NCBI GenBank assembly: GCA_018902385.1 | Contig: JABSSW010000044.1 | Span: 124,001 to 188,000 of the forward strand | From: Physcia stellaris | Lineage: Eukaryota; Ascomycota; Lecanoromycetes; Caliciales; Physciaceae | DNA: 64,000 bases | Direction of reading: 5' to 3' | Part shown: positions 35,295 to 47,849 of the stretch, in pieces | Layout of the letters: every line of letters starts with the position of its first letter | How positions within the stretch are numbered: position 1 is the stretch's first letter | The notes under the pieces: generated by a model | Database searches by the model: none | What the model was told of the DNA's origin: nothing | Seen by the model: the letters and a program-made list of their open reading frames with translations, nothing else | Position numbers and translations under genes: made by a program

Positions 35295-36206
35295 ATGAAC
35301 GCAAGTACCCCTCGATAGATACCCCACGCCGATAGCAAGCTGATTGTCAACTGACAGATCGTCGAGTGGGCTTTCGGTAAGCGCATGACGCCTCAGGAGC
35401 GCCTACGTAAACATCAGCGCGCTCTAGAGAAAACTCAGCGCGAGCTTGATCGCGAGCGTGTCAAGTTGGAAAACCAAGAGAAGAAGTTGGTCGCCGACAT
35501 CAAGAAGAGCGCTAAGAATGGGCAAATGGGGGCTTGCAAGATACAAGCGAAAGATTTGGTCAGAACGAGGAGGTACGCTGTCTGGTCCTTGCAAGGAAGA
35601 ATCAGGGTCGAAGAAGGCATTGAAAGATTGAGATTGCTGATACATGGGGCGCAGATACATACAGAAATTCTACTCAATGCGTACTCAGCTCCAGGCAATC
35701 TCCCTTCGCATACAGACCGTTCGATCAAATGAACAGATGATGCAGTCAATGAAAGGGGCAACGTCCCTTCTAGGCAGCATGAATCGACAAATGAACCTTC
35801 CGGCTCTTCAACGCATAGCGATGGAGTTTGAAAAGGAGAACGACATCATGGACCAGAGGCAAGAAATGATGGACGACGCCATTGACGATGTGACTGGACT
35901 CGAAGACGAGGAGGAAGGTGAAGAGGTCGTCAAGGAAGTCCTTGATGAGATTGGTATCGATCTGGGACAAGCGGTAGGGAAACACCCCGTGGATTCACGA
36001 GCTCCCGTCGAGAGACAGCTCGATGACCATATGATGAATTCGACGCTAATGGCTCTGAACAGATGGGCGAAACACCAACTGGTCTACAGAAGAACGCTGT
36101 ACCTGAAGGAAGGATTGCTGAAGCCATAGGAGGTAGCGGCGGCGGCAGTGGTGGCTCTCACGATGATGACGACTTACAAGCACGGCTGGATAGTTTACGA
36201 AGATGA
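35295..36206 (+). CDS. VPS2: ESCRT-III subunit Vps2/Did4 (CHMP2)
   Basis: Caps the Snf7 filament on endosomes and recruits the Vps4 ATPase (family knowledge). Four exons: 35295-35300, 35358-35572, 35655-35973 and 36063-36206; product 227 residues. The first exon is only ATG AAC. The first intron starts with GC (GCAAGT) and ends CTGACAG; this yields MNIVEWAFGKR, the expected Vps2 N-terminus, while the nearby GT donor breaks the frame. The core shows TPQERLRKHQRALEKTQREL, KKSAKNGQ, QAKDLVRTRRYIQKFYSM and QLQAISLRIQ, all helix 1-2 signatures. The acidic helix (DEEEGEEVVKEVLDEIG) leads to a C-terminal MIM1 motif, DDLQARLDSLRR, which binds the Vps4 MIT domain. Identity is very secure. Confidence 0.93.
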
Positions 36207-36864
36207 GGTGTTGCACTCCTCGGCCAGCACATCGCAAGCTTCGAGAGGTGGAAGGTATATTATCACTTGGATGCCACCATGGACTTACTGATACGTCTAT
36301 CAAGCATGGCTAGCAGTATTGCGTTGATGTCTTGCTTGCCTTTCCAGATTACCTCTCTTGGGTAGGCGACTGATACCATGGATATCAGACCCTCATCTTC
36401 TGCCTAACGAGGAACAATATTCGCCTCTTCCTTCCAAAACTGTTGCTGACCAGCATCCCTGGGGAAGGATCTTGAACCAGGCATGTGTGCCAACTCCTAT
36501 CCCGACTAGGAACGAGCAAGTGGAACGAGTGGACTACCCGAAAGATCCTATTGGAATCATAAAAAATGGGGCTAAACGGCGTCTCTAGAAGGATTTGCGG
36601 TGGAAGACGTTTTCATGTTACGTATCCAACACCACTCAGGTGCAATTGATGACTCGCTAAAGCAACTGGCATCTTCAAAACACCCGTGGCATTTGTTCTA
36701 AAGACCAGACGTCTCCCAAACGCTTGAATACGGAAAGAAAGTCCCAAAGATTGTGGAAAGCAAGTTAGAAAGTCTAGGTCTCTGGTATGGGCAGAAATCT
36801 CGTGACATAAGCCACTCGTGAGACTGGCCCGGTTCTGATTAATTGCTCCCGTTCACTTTTGGAA
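36207..36864. other. VPS2 3' flank, no gene recognised
   Basis: One 76-codon + frame (36358-36588) is open but unsupported. Nothing else is seen. Confidence 0.4.
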
Positions 36865-37959
36865 CTAGGTCACAACAGAGGCCTCCCCCAGATCGAGGCT
36901 GGTCAGAAACGATGCAGCGTCGCTCCTGAACTCAAAGGTCTCGTTAATCTGTACGTTCAAATTAGGCAAGACGTCAGTAGTCAGATCACGAGCACTTGAG
37001 CGTAGCGAGAAATGTCTATCGGTGGTCCAAGCAGCCATCGCTTGTTGTCTTCACTGAAGAAATTGCCTCCAAATAGATTGCGTACCTGACGATTGTCGCC
37101 CGACATGCTGCGGACAAAGTGTTATAAAGAGATAGCAGAACTTAGTCCAAAGAGTCACCTGAAGCGACTGGTCGACGATTTCCGCAGGTAATGTCTCCGT
37201 GCACCTGCGTAAAGGGTCTGTCTTTTCGATAATCAGGCTGTGGACCCTGACGCCAGATATTGACGCCATTAAATGGTTGGACCCATCGAGTCATGATGAT
37301 AAAACAGATCGAGCTGAGATCAACCTGAGAGGCAGCTCATCCTCAAAGGATCTCCAGCAGCACAGCGCTAAACAACGATGATGCAGGCTTCTACCGTACC
37401 GTGCATCATGAACCATGTGATAGCAGATGCTCGGAGTAAGCAGAACATGCACAAGGGAGATGCAGTATTAGTACCTTTTCGAGAGGAAACACGAACATCC
37501 CGCAGTGGGGTGACAAAGACACCGAGGAAGGCAACCCGGTTGGAGCACGCGGCTCTTCGTATTGGGTTTCTCCTTGGATCATCGGATCAGGTGATCTGGC
37601 TTGTAGAGCAGGCGCAAACCGTTGGCATGCTCTAGGTGGACAATAATAATGGCCACTTACCTAGACCGATGGCCCTTGAGATGTTCGCATCACAGCCTGA
37701 GTCATCTGGACACTTCGTGCATTCGCAGGGTCCGCTCCATGTTGGCATCTGAGAGTCGTCTATGTCGGCTTTCTTGATATTGGATGAGGCAATCAAATCG
37801 GAGCGTAATTCCATAGACGGGCTCTAAATTCTTCTGATGAGGAATGCTGGCCAAAACCTTCATACAGAAATCTCCGCCTCCTTGTTGCATGTCTGGCAAA
37901 CGCTGTCGTTGCCGGAATGGGAAGCTGAGGAGCATGAGCGGTCTAAACGCAGGATCCAT
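36865..37959 (-). CDS. Possible multi-exon hypothetical gene
   Basis: I do not recognise this gene and the model is tentative. Several reverse-strand segments have coding character and sit next to plausible splice sites. First comes a segment beginning MDPAFRPLMLLSFPFRQRQ (37959 leftwards). Next is a block with a CECTKCPDDSGC cluster (C-x-C-x2-C-x5-C, possibly metal-binding) ending at a GTAAGT donor near 37660. Then come TETLPAEIVDQSLQ near 37160, VRNLFGGNFFSEDNKRWLLG near 37070, and INETFEFRSDAASF running to a TAG at 36865-36867. The first two blocks are in different frames, so either an intron is unplaced or the gene is broken. Exon limits are not fixed and no function can be suggested. Confidence 0.3.
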
Positions 37960-40900
37960 AGCTCATAATTTAATCCATGATAGTAGCGCTCATGTCGTCC
38001 AAGTCTGGGAATCTGAGGTCGAATTATTAAACCCCCTTAGCGTCATATCCTGGTCACTCTGGCCGAGTGATTTTCCGAGCCTGCATGTGCGGTGGCGCAA
38101 GTCATTCATGATGACAGATTTGCTTTGATGCAGCTACCAGTACCTACTTCGTTTCTGCCTGGAGAAGAACTCTAACGAAACGCACTATTCTTAGTGCTGC
38201 AGCACTGGTCTTATGCTTCGGGTATTTACTCAGAAGATTGCGTGAAAGGCTAAGTAAGTGTCACGAGGTGACGGAGATCACGGTTTACGTATGCCGCACG
38301 AGGTTTTTAGAGCTCTCCTCTCCAACTGCAAGATTAGTGAGGTGGAAGGCCAGACTTCTCCATGTGAGGTAAGGATCAGACCTTTGATGCAGCCGAAGGG
38401 GCGCAATCTCTTCTTGGGAATAATAGGTTAACGCCATACTCCTAAATTCCACCAACCGCTCGCCTCGGCCCCAAAATCTCCTTTCGCCATAGACAAAGCG
38501 CTAGTGTAAGACTGACTGAGTGTGTTTTGGACATTATTAGCTATTTGATATATTCGCTACGCCTACGGTAGGATGAAACTAATCTCGTTACCTCCTTCGA
38601 CGACGATAGTGTCAAGGGTCTCTTCTTGTCTCTCCGTGCAGCAATCATTGCCCAAGGAATGAAGTCCGGTTGGGAAACCATAATAATATCCAAGAAATTC
38701 GTCCCGCTACGAACTTTGTTTGAGGCTTGTTGAACCCGACCACCCATGCCTCGATCAAGATGCAGGATGCCTTTCCACCAAGTGGAACTCTGCGCTTTGC
38801 AGCTTTTTGACCGTTTCGGACGCTATACACATTCGAGACATTGCATTCGTGATAACCACCACCTATGATAATAATGGAGTCACTGTCGATTGTTACCGCT
38901 TTCGACACGGCTTGCCTTGATTGACGGAAGCTTTTGGCACCCTTGATTATTATTGCTTGTAGCCTCCGGTCCTCATCCATCCGTTAGCCAGCATCTGGCT
39001 CTCACCCGCAATGATCTAATGATTACTCCATGCACTTTACCAACAGCCAGCGGTTTGGTCAACTCCGAACGAACGGGCGTTTACCGTGCTTCTTCGCGAA
39101 GTATTGCCGCCAAGTGCCCACCCAAACTTACCTTCCATCCAATTATTCTTCGGACCGCCAGAGTCTCGTTGGCATGCTTATCCACCGTCGAGTACGTGGG
39201 ATGGAATGCCGCAGAGTTTCGTGGACGTCAAGCTTGAAGGCGGAATGCATCACAAGTCAATAACATGATTGCGCCGCTACCTTTGAACGGCGGCCACTCC
39301 CAGCCCAACTGGTTTCATCATCCTTGACTGCATGCTACTGGGTGAGACTCTCGAGAGGCTCTGGCGAGATGCACTCCAGGAGAAATGCACTTCGGATTGT
39401 CGACATCCTAGCGCATACCAGAATCCCTCACCGATGAGATGTGTGCGGCGCTAGACAGCAAAGACCGGAGCTGCTGGCGGGTTGTCGTACTGCGTGAGAT
39501 CGGTGCATACGGAGTGTGATGGAGTTCAGATGATGATTGTTGTTGTATGACTGCGTAACGATGTTGCCATAGCCGACCCGGTGAATGGTCAATGGTGGAA
39601 AGTGAGACACAGACTTTGCCTTGGGAGTTGGCGAAAAGTCAGACAAGGGGGGGCGAGGCCCACCGGTCAGACAACTGTATTTTATGGCGTTAGTGCGAGG
39701 AGTTGTCCATCAGGTAAGGCACGGCAATAATGCCTGTCGGGAAGTGGCTCCAATCATGCTGCTGGATACTCGCCCACAGGAAAGGGAAAAGGGTGATGCA
39801 AGGGTTTTTGATTCGTTGCTCAGCGAGCTGCAAGACCGACAACGCACCTTCACCAAGTCCGAAGAGGTGCTAGCTCATGTGCTACACACGCCAACCTCAT
39901 TCCTTTGATCAATCAATGCACTCAACCCTGCTTGCTGTGGTGAACTGCCTCCTTTTCTTTTTGTGGCCTGGCAGCTGAAGATCTAGGATTGCATGCCTGC
40001 AGACTGGTGAGCGTCAGCATGCTCTGAACGGCGGCGACACGCCGACTGGACTGGATGCACATCGACTCCAGCATCATTCAGATTCCTTTCCATCGACATC
40101 CCGTTTGGCCGCTTGTTGCATGTACGAGCTGATACGGGGATGATCCGTTGGATCAGCTTATTAGATTAGTGTTGAGAAATGCGCACACGTACAAGCCAAT
40201 ATCGGAAGAGCATGCTACAGTGTGCGACGGAGCGCCTAAAGTAAGACCTTGTGAACTCTGACGCAGCGGTCACAAACAGTTTTGACTCTAGCACACACGA
40301 ACGTAATCTCTCACACTCCCCTTTGTTCCCTTCTCGCGAAGTCGCGATCCCTTTCGCCTCCTCGCCTCCTCGCCAGCCCACCCCCTCATCTCAACCCAAC
40401 ATTTGCCCGTCCTGCCTGCCCACTCCAGGCTCACCTCGGATATTGAGCGAGCGGTGCGCCAATCATGGCGGGGGCGATGACAGGCCAGACGGCCATCCTC
40501 TTTGATTCGGCGGCACAATGCTGGACAGGATGCGTCTAACCCAGAGCTGCCTAGAGGCCAGCCGCTTGCAGTCAAAGCCCGTCAGCACCATTTAGTCTTA
40601 GAGTCGCTCCGCGTAAAGACAGGATCAAAGCCCATCACACACGTCAGAAGAAAAAAAAGCCAAAGCCAAAGCAACAAGGCTCCCAAACAATCCATCCCTC
40701 TCTCCTGCTTTCGTGTCCAATTCCCACCTTTTCGCAATCGCGGCACGCGGCGTCCGGATCAACCCCAATCTTCGTATCATTGGGTCTGATAGCAGCTGGC
40801 TGCCTCTGCTTGTTTCCCCTTGTCACCCTGTCTGCATGGAGGACTCCAAACTACCGGCAACAGACTAGATCCCAAGACCCTACCGTCGCTCTTCCCATAC

Positions 40901-41597
40901 CGATGCTCTGACACTATTTGCCCTCAAACCGGAAACATGACTATTTTCAACCCCTCGCTCCAAGCCTCCAAGACACACACTACCGCTTGCTTTCTTTCAC
41001 AAGCAACCGAGTGATCAGCCTGTGAACGAATCTTAGAGAGTAATAATACCGGCATGCCACTGACTGCCTGTCTGGCTCATCTGCTGCTATGCCGGGACAT
41101 TCATGATACCGCATCTCATACATCCTCCATTCCCTCTCCTAGCTAACTAATCTGTTTCGTCTACTGTCCATTCTTCAACTACCCCCCGGCACGCATCTTT
41201 TTATTAATTCCTATCATTCTAGGACCACCTCCCCTTACTAGGTCCATTCTGCCCATTGACTCTTACTTCCCGAGCTTCCCTTGTACCTTTCACTAGTCCC
41301 GTGCTGAACGTGACGCCAAAGAGTTCGAGTTACCAGAGCCTTCCGCTTTGGTCAATTCATTCGATAGCCTTCGCCCAGCTATTGTCGTTCCTCAACTTTT
41401 CCTCACATCTTTCGACCTTTGATGCCTTCACGGTGATGGAGGCAACCCATTGGATGAACTCATCGTGATCCCGTGATGAATGGAGGTCTTCACTTACTGC
41501 TGGAGCAATCACGATCGACATTCAGCCTTAATCAGCCACTCCCTGGACCGCCATAATACTAATCAATCGCTCTTCATCTTCAAGACAGTGCCACTCA
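37960..41597. other. Gene-poor region and CLG1 upstream region
   Basis: No recognisable gene in 3.6 kb. Open frames of 90-111 codons (38645-38980 on -, 39621-39908 on +) lack family features. From about 40250 the + strand becomes pyrimidine-rich with several short upstream ATGs, which fits a long promoter and leader for the cyclin gene. Short purine tracts such as 40648-40670 occur. Confidence 0.4.
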
Positions 41598-43649
41598 ATG
41601 CTCGCCGTACAGCAGTCACGTCCCTTGCCTTTGTCGGTCGAGCAACGCCAAAAGACCATGAACCAATCTCTACCTTCCTTGTCAGAGCTCCAAGAAGGGA
41701 CTGGGTTAGGCCGCTACAGCATCGAATCAAGAGGAGGGAGGGCGTCGGACCGGACAGTTGCACCAGGACTACGGACTCCGCCCTTGGAGATGGACGTGAA
41801 TCCTCTTCTTGCCCCGAACTATGGTCCACTTCAATACAAGGGGGTTCCTGTTGTTGCATCAAACCATTCGAGCTATCCCTCAAATCAAGCCGGCATCGGT
41901 ATCACGACGTACACAAGCAGAACTTCACTCCGTGAAACCAATCAAGCAACGCACCGCTCACACAATTCCGTGTCTAACAATGAAGTAACTGTTCCTCGGG
42001 CCCAAGCATCGCGCAGGCGGAACAGCGATGGCAACGAAATTGTTCACTATCTTCAAATTCCCCGGTCCATAAACGATAGCAAAGGCAGTCTCGCCGAATT
42101 TGCGGCCCAGGTAATTGTAACCCCTAGATGATCTGACAGCGATCTAATTGACTCTTAGATCACCTGTCTATTCTGGTTCGAGTCATCCGCCACGTTACAG
42201 CTTGTTGAAGAGTCGAGAACTGGATTTGAACCGTATGAGCCTTTGCTGCTTGAAGCGATACCAACACCCGGGTTTCGCAAGTGGGTCACAACCATACTTT
42301 CAACAACTCAAGTCACCCAAAATGTGATCCTCTTGGCGTTGATGTTCATTCATCGGCTGAAGAGACTGAATCCTGGAGTAAAGGGCAAATTGGGCAGTGA
42401 ATTTCGACTCCTTACGGTGGCTTTGATGTTGGGAAATAAGTGTTAGTCATGTGGACTGGAACCTGGGATGAATACCGCTGACGTGTCTAGTCCTCGATGA
42501 CAATACTTACACAAACAAAACATGGGCTGAAGTTTCGGGTATATCGGTACAGGAGATCCACATCATGGAAGTCGAATTCCTGAGTAACATGCGGTACACA
42601 CTCTACGTTTCTGATAAAGAGTGGGAGGCATGGCATGTCAAATTGAGCCGTTTCTGGAATTACTTCGCGAAGGCATCGAAAAAACCAGCTGAAAATGGTT
42701 CAAGAGGGCAAGAAGCTGAAGCTCCAAACTTCAGTTTCTCTTCCAATCTGCCCTCTCCTCCAGGCTCCAATCATACATCGCCACCATATACGACAAGTCG
42801 ATCTTTCGGTCACGCGGCCCTTCCTCATCCTTTATCTGTCCCACCTTACCTGCCGCCATCGGCGGCCTCGCCCAATACACAATTACCAGCAGTCGATGGA
42901 AGATTTTCGGCAAGAAAAAGAAGTCGTGAAGACGATTTGTACGAGCCTCCAGCAAAAAGACCAAATTTGCCCCCTCGATGCCTTCAGCCTCATCTAGCAC
43001 AACCGCTACACCTCCAACTATACGTGGAAAGAACCTCCCAGCACCCAGACTTCCAATGCCGAATCTCTCGATATCCACAGGCGCACAACCAAGCGGCTAC
43101 AGCAGTACTCACGGAACCCAGCTTCCAGCACCCAGTAGATGTTCGAACGGACAGTCATCAAACGCATCTCGATGGCCGCCAAGCAACCAACTGCCATCTT
43201 TGCCGCAACCATCACCATTTGCGCTTCCTTCTAGCGTGAACTTCACAGGGAATGGTGATTGGCAAAGTCGGCCATCTCCGTATGGTGTAAGCTCCGCAAC
43301 ACCATCACCGACAAGCTATCATTTCTCCCAGTCGCAGCACACACCGACCCATCTTTCACCTTCAGGCTTTCCAATCCCACGACATTCACCGTATAAGCCT
43401 GTTCGGAGTGTGAATACTCTGCTTGTTCCTCCTCCATCTGCATCATTACATGATCCGCCGCAGAATCTAAATTATGATCAGATGCATTATCAGCCACTCG
43501 GAAGACCGGTCAGTGAGCGCAGGAGTGGCACACTGCCATACGTGCACCCAGATGATTGGGCTCAACCGGCACCGTCTCAACCATTCTTCCTCCCTCAACC
43601 TACACATTACCCCATCCACCAGGACGGCGCCCAGTCAAGGGTACGCTAA
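41598..43649 (+). CDS. CLG1: CLG1/PCL-type cyclin, with an apparent one-base frame break
   Basis: Cyclin partner of a Pho85/CDK5-type kinase (family knowledge). Exons: 41598-42110, 42159-42441 and 42491 onward; introns 42111-42158 and 42442-42490 have good GT/AG and CTAAT or CTGAC signals. The cyclin box spans about residues 171-300 (ITCLFWFESS, PTPGFRKWVTTILSTTQVTQ, LALMFIHRLKRLNP, RLLTVALMLGNKFLDDNTYT, IHIMEVEFLSNMRYTLYVSD). A Pro/Ser-rich tail follows. At 42970-42974 (five C) the sensible frame changes: upstream REDDLYEPPAKRPN, downstream MPSASSSTTATPP. One extra C would join them. This is either an assembly indel or a real truncation giving a tail of unrelated residues to 43239. Near 43635 the best frame may change again. 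The start could also be the ATG at 41658. Confidence 0.8.
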
Positions 43650-44376
43650 CCTTGCTCCATCTAACGATTCTACCAACTTTGGAGCCCGGACTGCATCCCG
43701 GCTGTCTTCCAGAAATCATCAGCATATCAGCATATTGCACTTTTAGCGGAACATTTATGCATAGCGAGGCGCGCCATTCTAGGTTTCACTGGCTATAGCA
43801 ATGGGCTTAGCCCCAGGCGGAGCATTGGGAGGAGTCGGAAGAAGATTCTAAAATCCCGAAAGCTCGGCTTGAATTGTACATAGAGTAGCCCTGAAGAGGT
43901 CAACAGCATAGAGCTTTCGGTAAAATAACTGATGTTACGTTAGGTTCAACGTTCAGTTAAAATCTTATTTCTCGCTTTCGTCGCTATTTTTATGCTTGCA
44001 ATATCAATCCAGGGAGCATTTTCTCTGTTGGTGAAGTTCCGAAGGGCCGGTCATTGGCGATATCTTGTCTGAACATTGCAACGGGCTGGAGTCAATTTTA
44101 TCCTTCGTAGATTCGCTATACAATTATGCCATGATTGACTACGCTTTTGGTTGTGTAAACTTTTGGATCTTTCATTATAGTTTTGCAAACATTGGGTTGT
44201 TGGGGTACCAAAAAAGGATTCTTTAACCCTGACATCAGTCCACCACTTACGAGTTATTTTCCAACCCTTATCTTATCGACGTTGCTAAATTTAGAGCCGC
44301 AACATGACGCAACATGCGGCTCCTTCCAAGTCCTTCTCACAATGACCGCAATCCATGAGTGTGGGTGTTGCGCAGA
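43650..44376. other. Intergenic region
   Basis: No gene is seen. A frame related to the cyclin tail stays open to 43746 (GYANLAPSNDSTNFGART), so the cyclin C-terminus might end there. Confidence 0.4.
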
Positions 44377-45885
44377 ATGCACAAGACGCTACTATTGTGC
44401 TTCATCCATGGATTCAAAGTAGGTCGAACTACGTACGTGGTTCGAGAAGGACAGCGACTCATCCAGGTCTAGGGCAACGATAACACCTTCGGAGGCTTCC
44501 CTGAGCATTTGCGTGCCCTTGTCAGCAATGCATTACCCAAAGTTTCGGTTGTCGCCGTGACTTACCCTACATTCGAGACTCGAGGTGATCTTCATGAGTG
44601 TGTAGGAAGATTTAGAGAATGGTACGTCTTTAGTCCAACTCGTCAACTGCCAGACTCCACCTTCGGCCGAAGTCAGCGCGGTGGGCTTACTCTCTCCTCT
44701 ACTTAGGCTTCAGAATCAGGTCATCGACCTTGAGGTCTCTGCATCCACTCCTTCACCTACAATCGATCCTTCTGTTCGCGTTATTCTAATTGGCCATTCC
44801 ATGGGAGGCATTGTGGGTGCTGAGACTGTCCTTTCAATAATCTCGGATCCCCCAATCCCACCAGCATCTTCTCGAAACTCCACCGAATCTATACGATCGA
44901 AAAAAGGCTATGCGACACCTCTGAACAGGTCTAGGAAGACATCGCCCGCATCATCAGTTATATTGGACGACCCGGCGTCTTCAAACTCAAGCTTCATGTT
45001 TCCTTACATCCAAGGACTTCTCGCTTTCGACACACCTTACCTTGGTATCTCTCCTTCTGTTGTAGCTCATGGCGCAGAAAACCACTACAAATCTGCCTCG
45101 TCAGCTGTAAGCACCGTTTCGCAGTTTGCTAATGCATTAGGCTGGGGCGGTGCCTCCGCCCCAGCATCCTCAAAGGCGCCTCTACCGGCTCAAAAGCCTT
45201 GACTGCCGGACCCGAGTCCGCGAAAGATGCTCTCGCTGGCAGCGTAACTGGTGATGCCGCAGCGACCCCGGCTTGGCAGCGATGGGGAAAGTACGCAATG
45301 TTCGCGGGTGCCGCAGGAGCGGTAGCCGCTGGAGGAGCGGCTGCATACATCAAACGCGATGCTATTACCGAAGGCTGGACTTGGGTAGGAAGCCATCTCG
45401 AATTTGTGGGCTGCCTCGTACGCGGCGAAGAACTCAAGTCCCGGTTCGAGAAAATTGTGAAGCTCAAGAAGGAGAAAGGAATCGGATTTTCTGATTTAGT
45501 GACCGTACTCGGCAAGGGCGCCGTCGGAGGGAGTACCGCACAACCTAAAACCGTCGCAGGCGGCTGGGTCGAAGTAGGCGGTGCGCCCAGCGATTCAGAG
45601 AGTAAGAAGCGGACCTTTTGCAATATACCCAAAGCTGCGAAAGATCGAAAAAGCTTCGAGGAAGCGGTCAACAACAAGGCAACGGATGAAACAAAGGCGC
45701 ACATGACCATGTTCCTACCGAGAGAGAATCCTGGATATTACAATTTGAGCTTGCGGGCGAAGAAGCTGATCGTTGAGTGGGTTGATCAGGCTTGGTACGA
45801 AAGCAGCGAGATCCCAAAGGATAAGCTGCAAGATGTGGAAATGGAAGGGAGCCTGGGAGGGGAAGACCCGATCGTCTTGGATTGA
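44377..45885 (+). CDS. DUF676-type serine esterase/lipase (alpha/beta hydrolase), with an apparent frame break
   Basis: Exons 44377-44418, 44473-44621 and 44707 onward give MHKTLLLCFIHGFKGNDNTF, the usual start of this fungal family. The nucleophile elbow is GHSMGG near residue 93, followed by GLLAFDTPYLG. The family holds putative lipases and protein-serine esterases; the substrate is unknown. The C-terminal half has a hydrophobic segment (MFAGAAGAVAAGGAAAYI) that may anchor it in a membrane. It also has the conserved block DETKAHMTMFLPRENPGYY, ending at 45885. The frame of the catalytic half stops at 45202, while the C-terminal half is one base out of phase. No donor and acceptor pair of correct phase exists between them. 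A single missing base in the CCCC run at 45159-45162 would explain it. It may be an assembly error or a real break. Confidence 0.8.
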
Positions 45886-47603
45886 GCTTCAAGGATAAAA
45901 TGGACACGGGTGGGCTTGCTCACCATAAGATTTGGCCGACTCCAATACGGTAGCTTGCTGCGCGCACAACTATGGACTGGCTCAACTCCGTCACTACGAG
46001 GGGTGTAGGATTACAGCACAAGGCCCACTCTAGGCGTGGATCGTCGATAAGCCTAAATCGAAGAATTGCTGTGCTTCTCAGCACGTCACCTCGGTCAAAG
46101 TGAGATATTAATTATCGTTGCTTCAAAAGCCGGATAACCTCAGTCTCATTTCGAAGAAGACCGTACCACTAGCTGCACAAACGAGGTGCTCCATACACCA
46201 ACCTGTTCGGCCAGGAGCATTTAGCTAGACGGATCGATATATTGTCTCCAACGCATCACTTTATCCAAATAGAATTACCCAGATTCAGGCTTTGGTTTCT
46301 TAACACGTTGCCATTGCACTTCGATGAATAAAAGTCACAACAACCGTCATCATGCTTCGCAAGATAAATGTTGAGCCTTGCTACGTTTCAATCTCCTAGT
46401 TCTTCTACCTTTCCATTATGTCTCGGATTAACTATCCAACAGCCTGCATTTCACATCTCCCTACTCCCTTCCCTTTGTGTCGGGACAGCTCTCACCATTC
46501 CCATCAAGTCCCAGTATTCTTCCCGGCGTAGCACCAATGGCCAGAAGACGCCGGCCCCTCTTTCTCTCTACCTATACCCCCAAAAACAAGTCTGCTTTCA
46601 CTTCGTCTGGGGAAGTAAGCATTCGGACTTACCATCGCTACAAGAACAAACCCTCTCTCTCTCAAGAACTCCCCAGCATCGTCTCAGGTTTGCAATTGCC
46701 ATCATCTCGCCGAAGTTCTGAGCTTACGGGAATTCAGATTTCTGCTCTACGGGACGATCTGCTATTTGGTGATCCTCTGACCGACTCAACTAGAAGCCAT
46801 CACCGGATTTGCGGATTTGGAGCGCTCAGCTGCGATGTTCGGAAATCCATTTCTTCCTTTTCAGGGGCTTATGGCGGTAGGAAGACGGGTAATTGGCATT
46901 CCCGTGCTTCGGAGCTAGGCTGTTGATGCCCCTTTCCTTTCTTTCTTTCTGTCCTGTTCCTATAACAGAAGGGAGAGGGACATTCGAGAATCTGGAGCAG
47001 CTAGCTAGCTACGGTTATTTACTTACCCGCCTGGCGGCTTATGACCTTGGGTATCTCGAGGTGCAGGAGGTCTGACTGACCTAAGACGTCAAGGTGATGC
47101 GGACTGATCTAGCAATGGGCTTTTCAGAGGGGTTGTAGGCTGGATGGGAGGGCCGGTGGAGGTGGAGTGCACCCAGAGCGTCGAGCGCCAATAGTTTATC
47201 TGATGCCAGGCCGGAGAAAGGGGGTGGTTCGATGGTTTAGCGGTAGAGATGGATGTATCGATGAACCTGGCCCCGGTAAAAGACTGTCTGATCCGAGCAC
47301 GAAATGATCCGATGCTCACAGACCTAGATTCGACTACTCTGGTTAGCTCCCACCGTAGTTACCGTGATCTTGGGAGATGAAGGACAACTGCCTAGCTAGC
47401 CATGATAGAGCCGTTTCTGTGGCCTCGGTGGGTTGTCGGTCGAATGAAGGGATTTGACTTCGGTGATGGTTCTGATGGGGCTTGCTTTGTTTTTTGGACG
47501 GGAGGGATCATGAGTTGAGTTTAGATGGGAATATTAGTGTTTGATGAAACAGATGTAAGATGTTGATGTAATGGTAAGTGAGAAAGCCGAGAAAATGGTC
47601 AAA
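45886..47603. other. Gene-poor region
   Basis: No recognisable gene. A + frame from 46537 (MARRRRPLFLSTYTPKNKSA) to 46926 has mixed composition and could be a small orphan gene, but nothing supports it beyond being open. Confidence 0.35.
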
Positions 47604-47849
47604 TCGTCAAGTCGTCAAGTCGTCAAGTCGTCAAGTCGTCAAGTCGTCAAGTCGTCAAGTCGTCAAGTCGTCAAGTCGTCAAGTCGTCAAGTCGTCAAGT
47701 CGTCAAGTCGTCAAGTCGTCAAGTCGTCAAGTCGTCAAGTCGTCAAGTCGTCAAGTCGTCAAGTCGTCAAGTCGTCAAGTCGTCAAGTCGTCAAGTCGTC
47801 AAGTCGTCAAGTCGTCAAGTCGTCAAGTCGTCAAGGTCAAGTCGTCAAG
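47604..47849 (+). repeat. Octanucleotide satellite, 29 perfect copies of TCGTCAAG
   Basis: Twenty-nine uninterrupted 8-bp units run from 47604 to 47835, then one 6-bp variant unit (GTCAAG), then one more full copy. Eight is not a multiple of three, and the KSSSRQVV ORFs over it are artefacts. Such purity implies recent expansion. Confidence 0.95.

Noticed and set aside
47604-47849. A CRISPR-like array
   Set aside because: Units are contiguous with no spacers, and the genome is eukaryotic.
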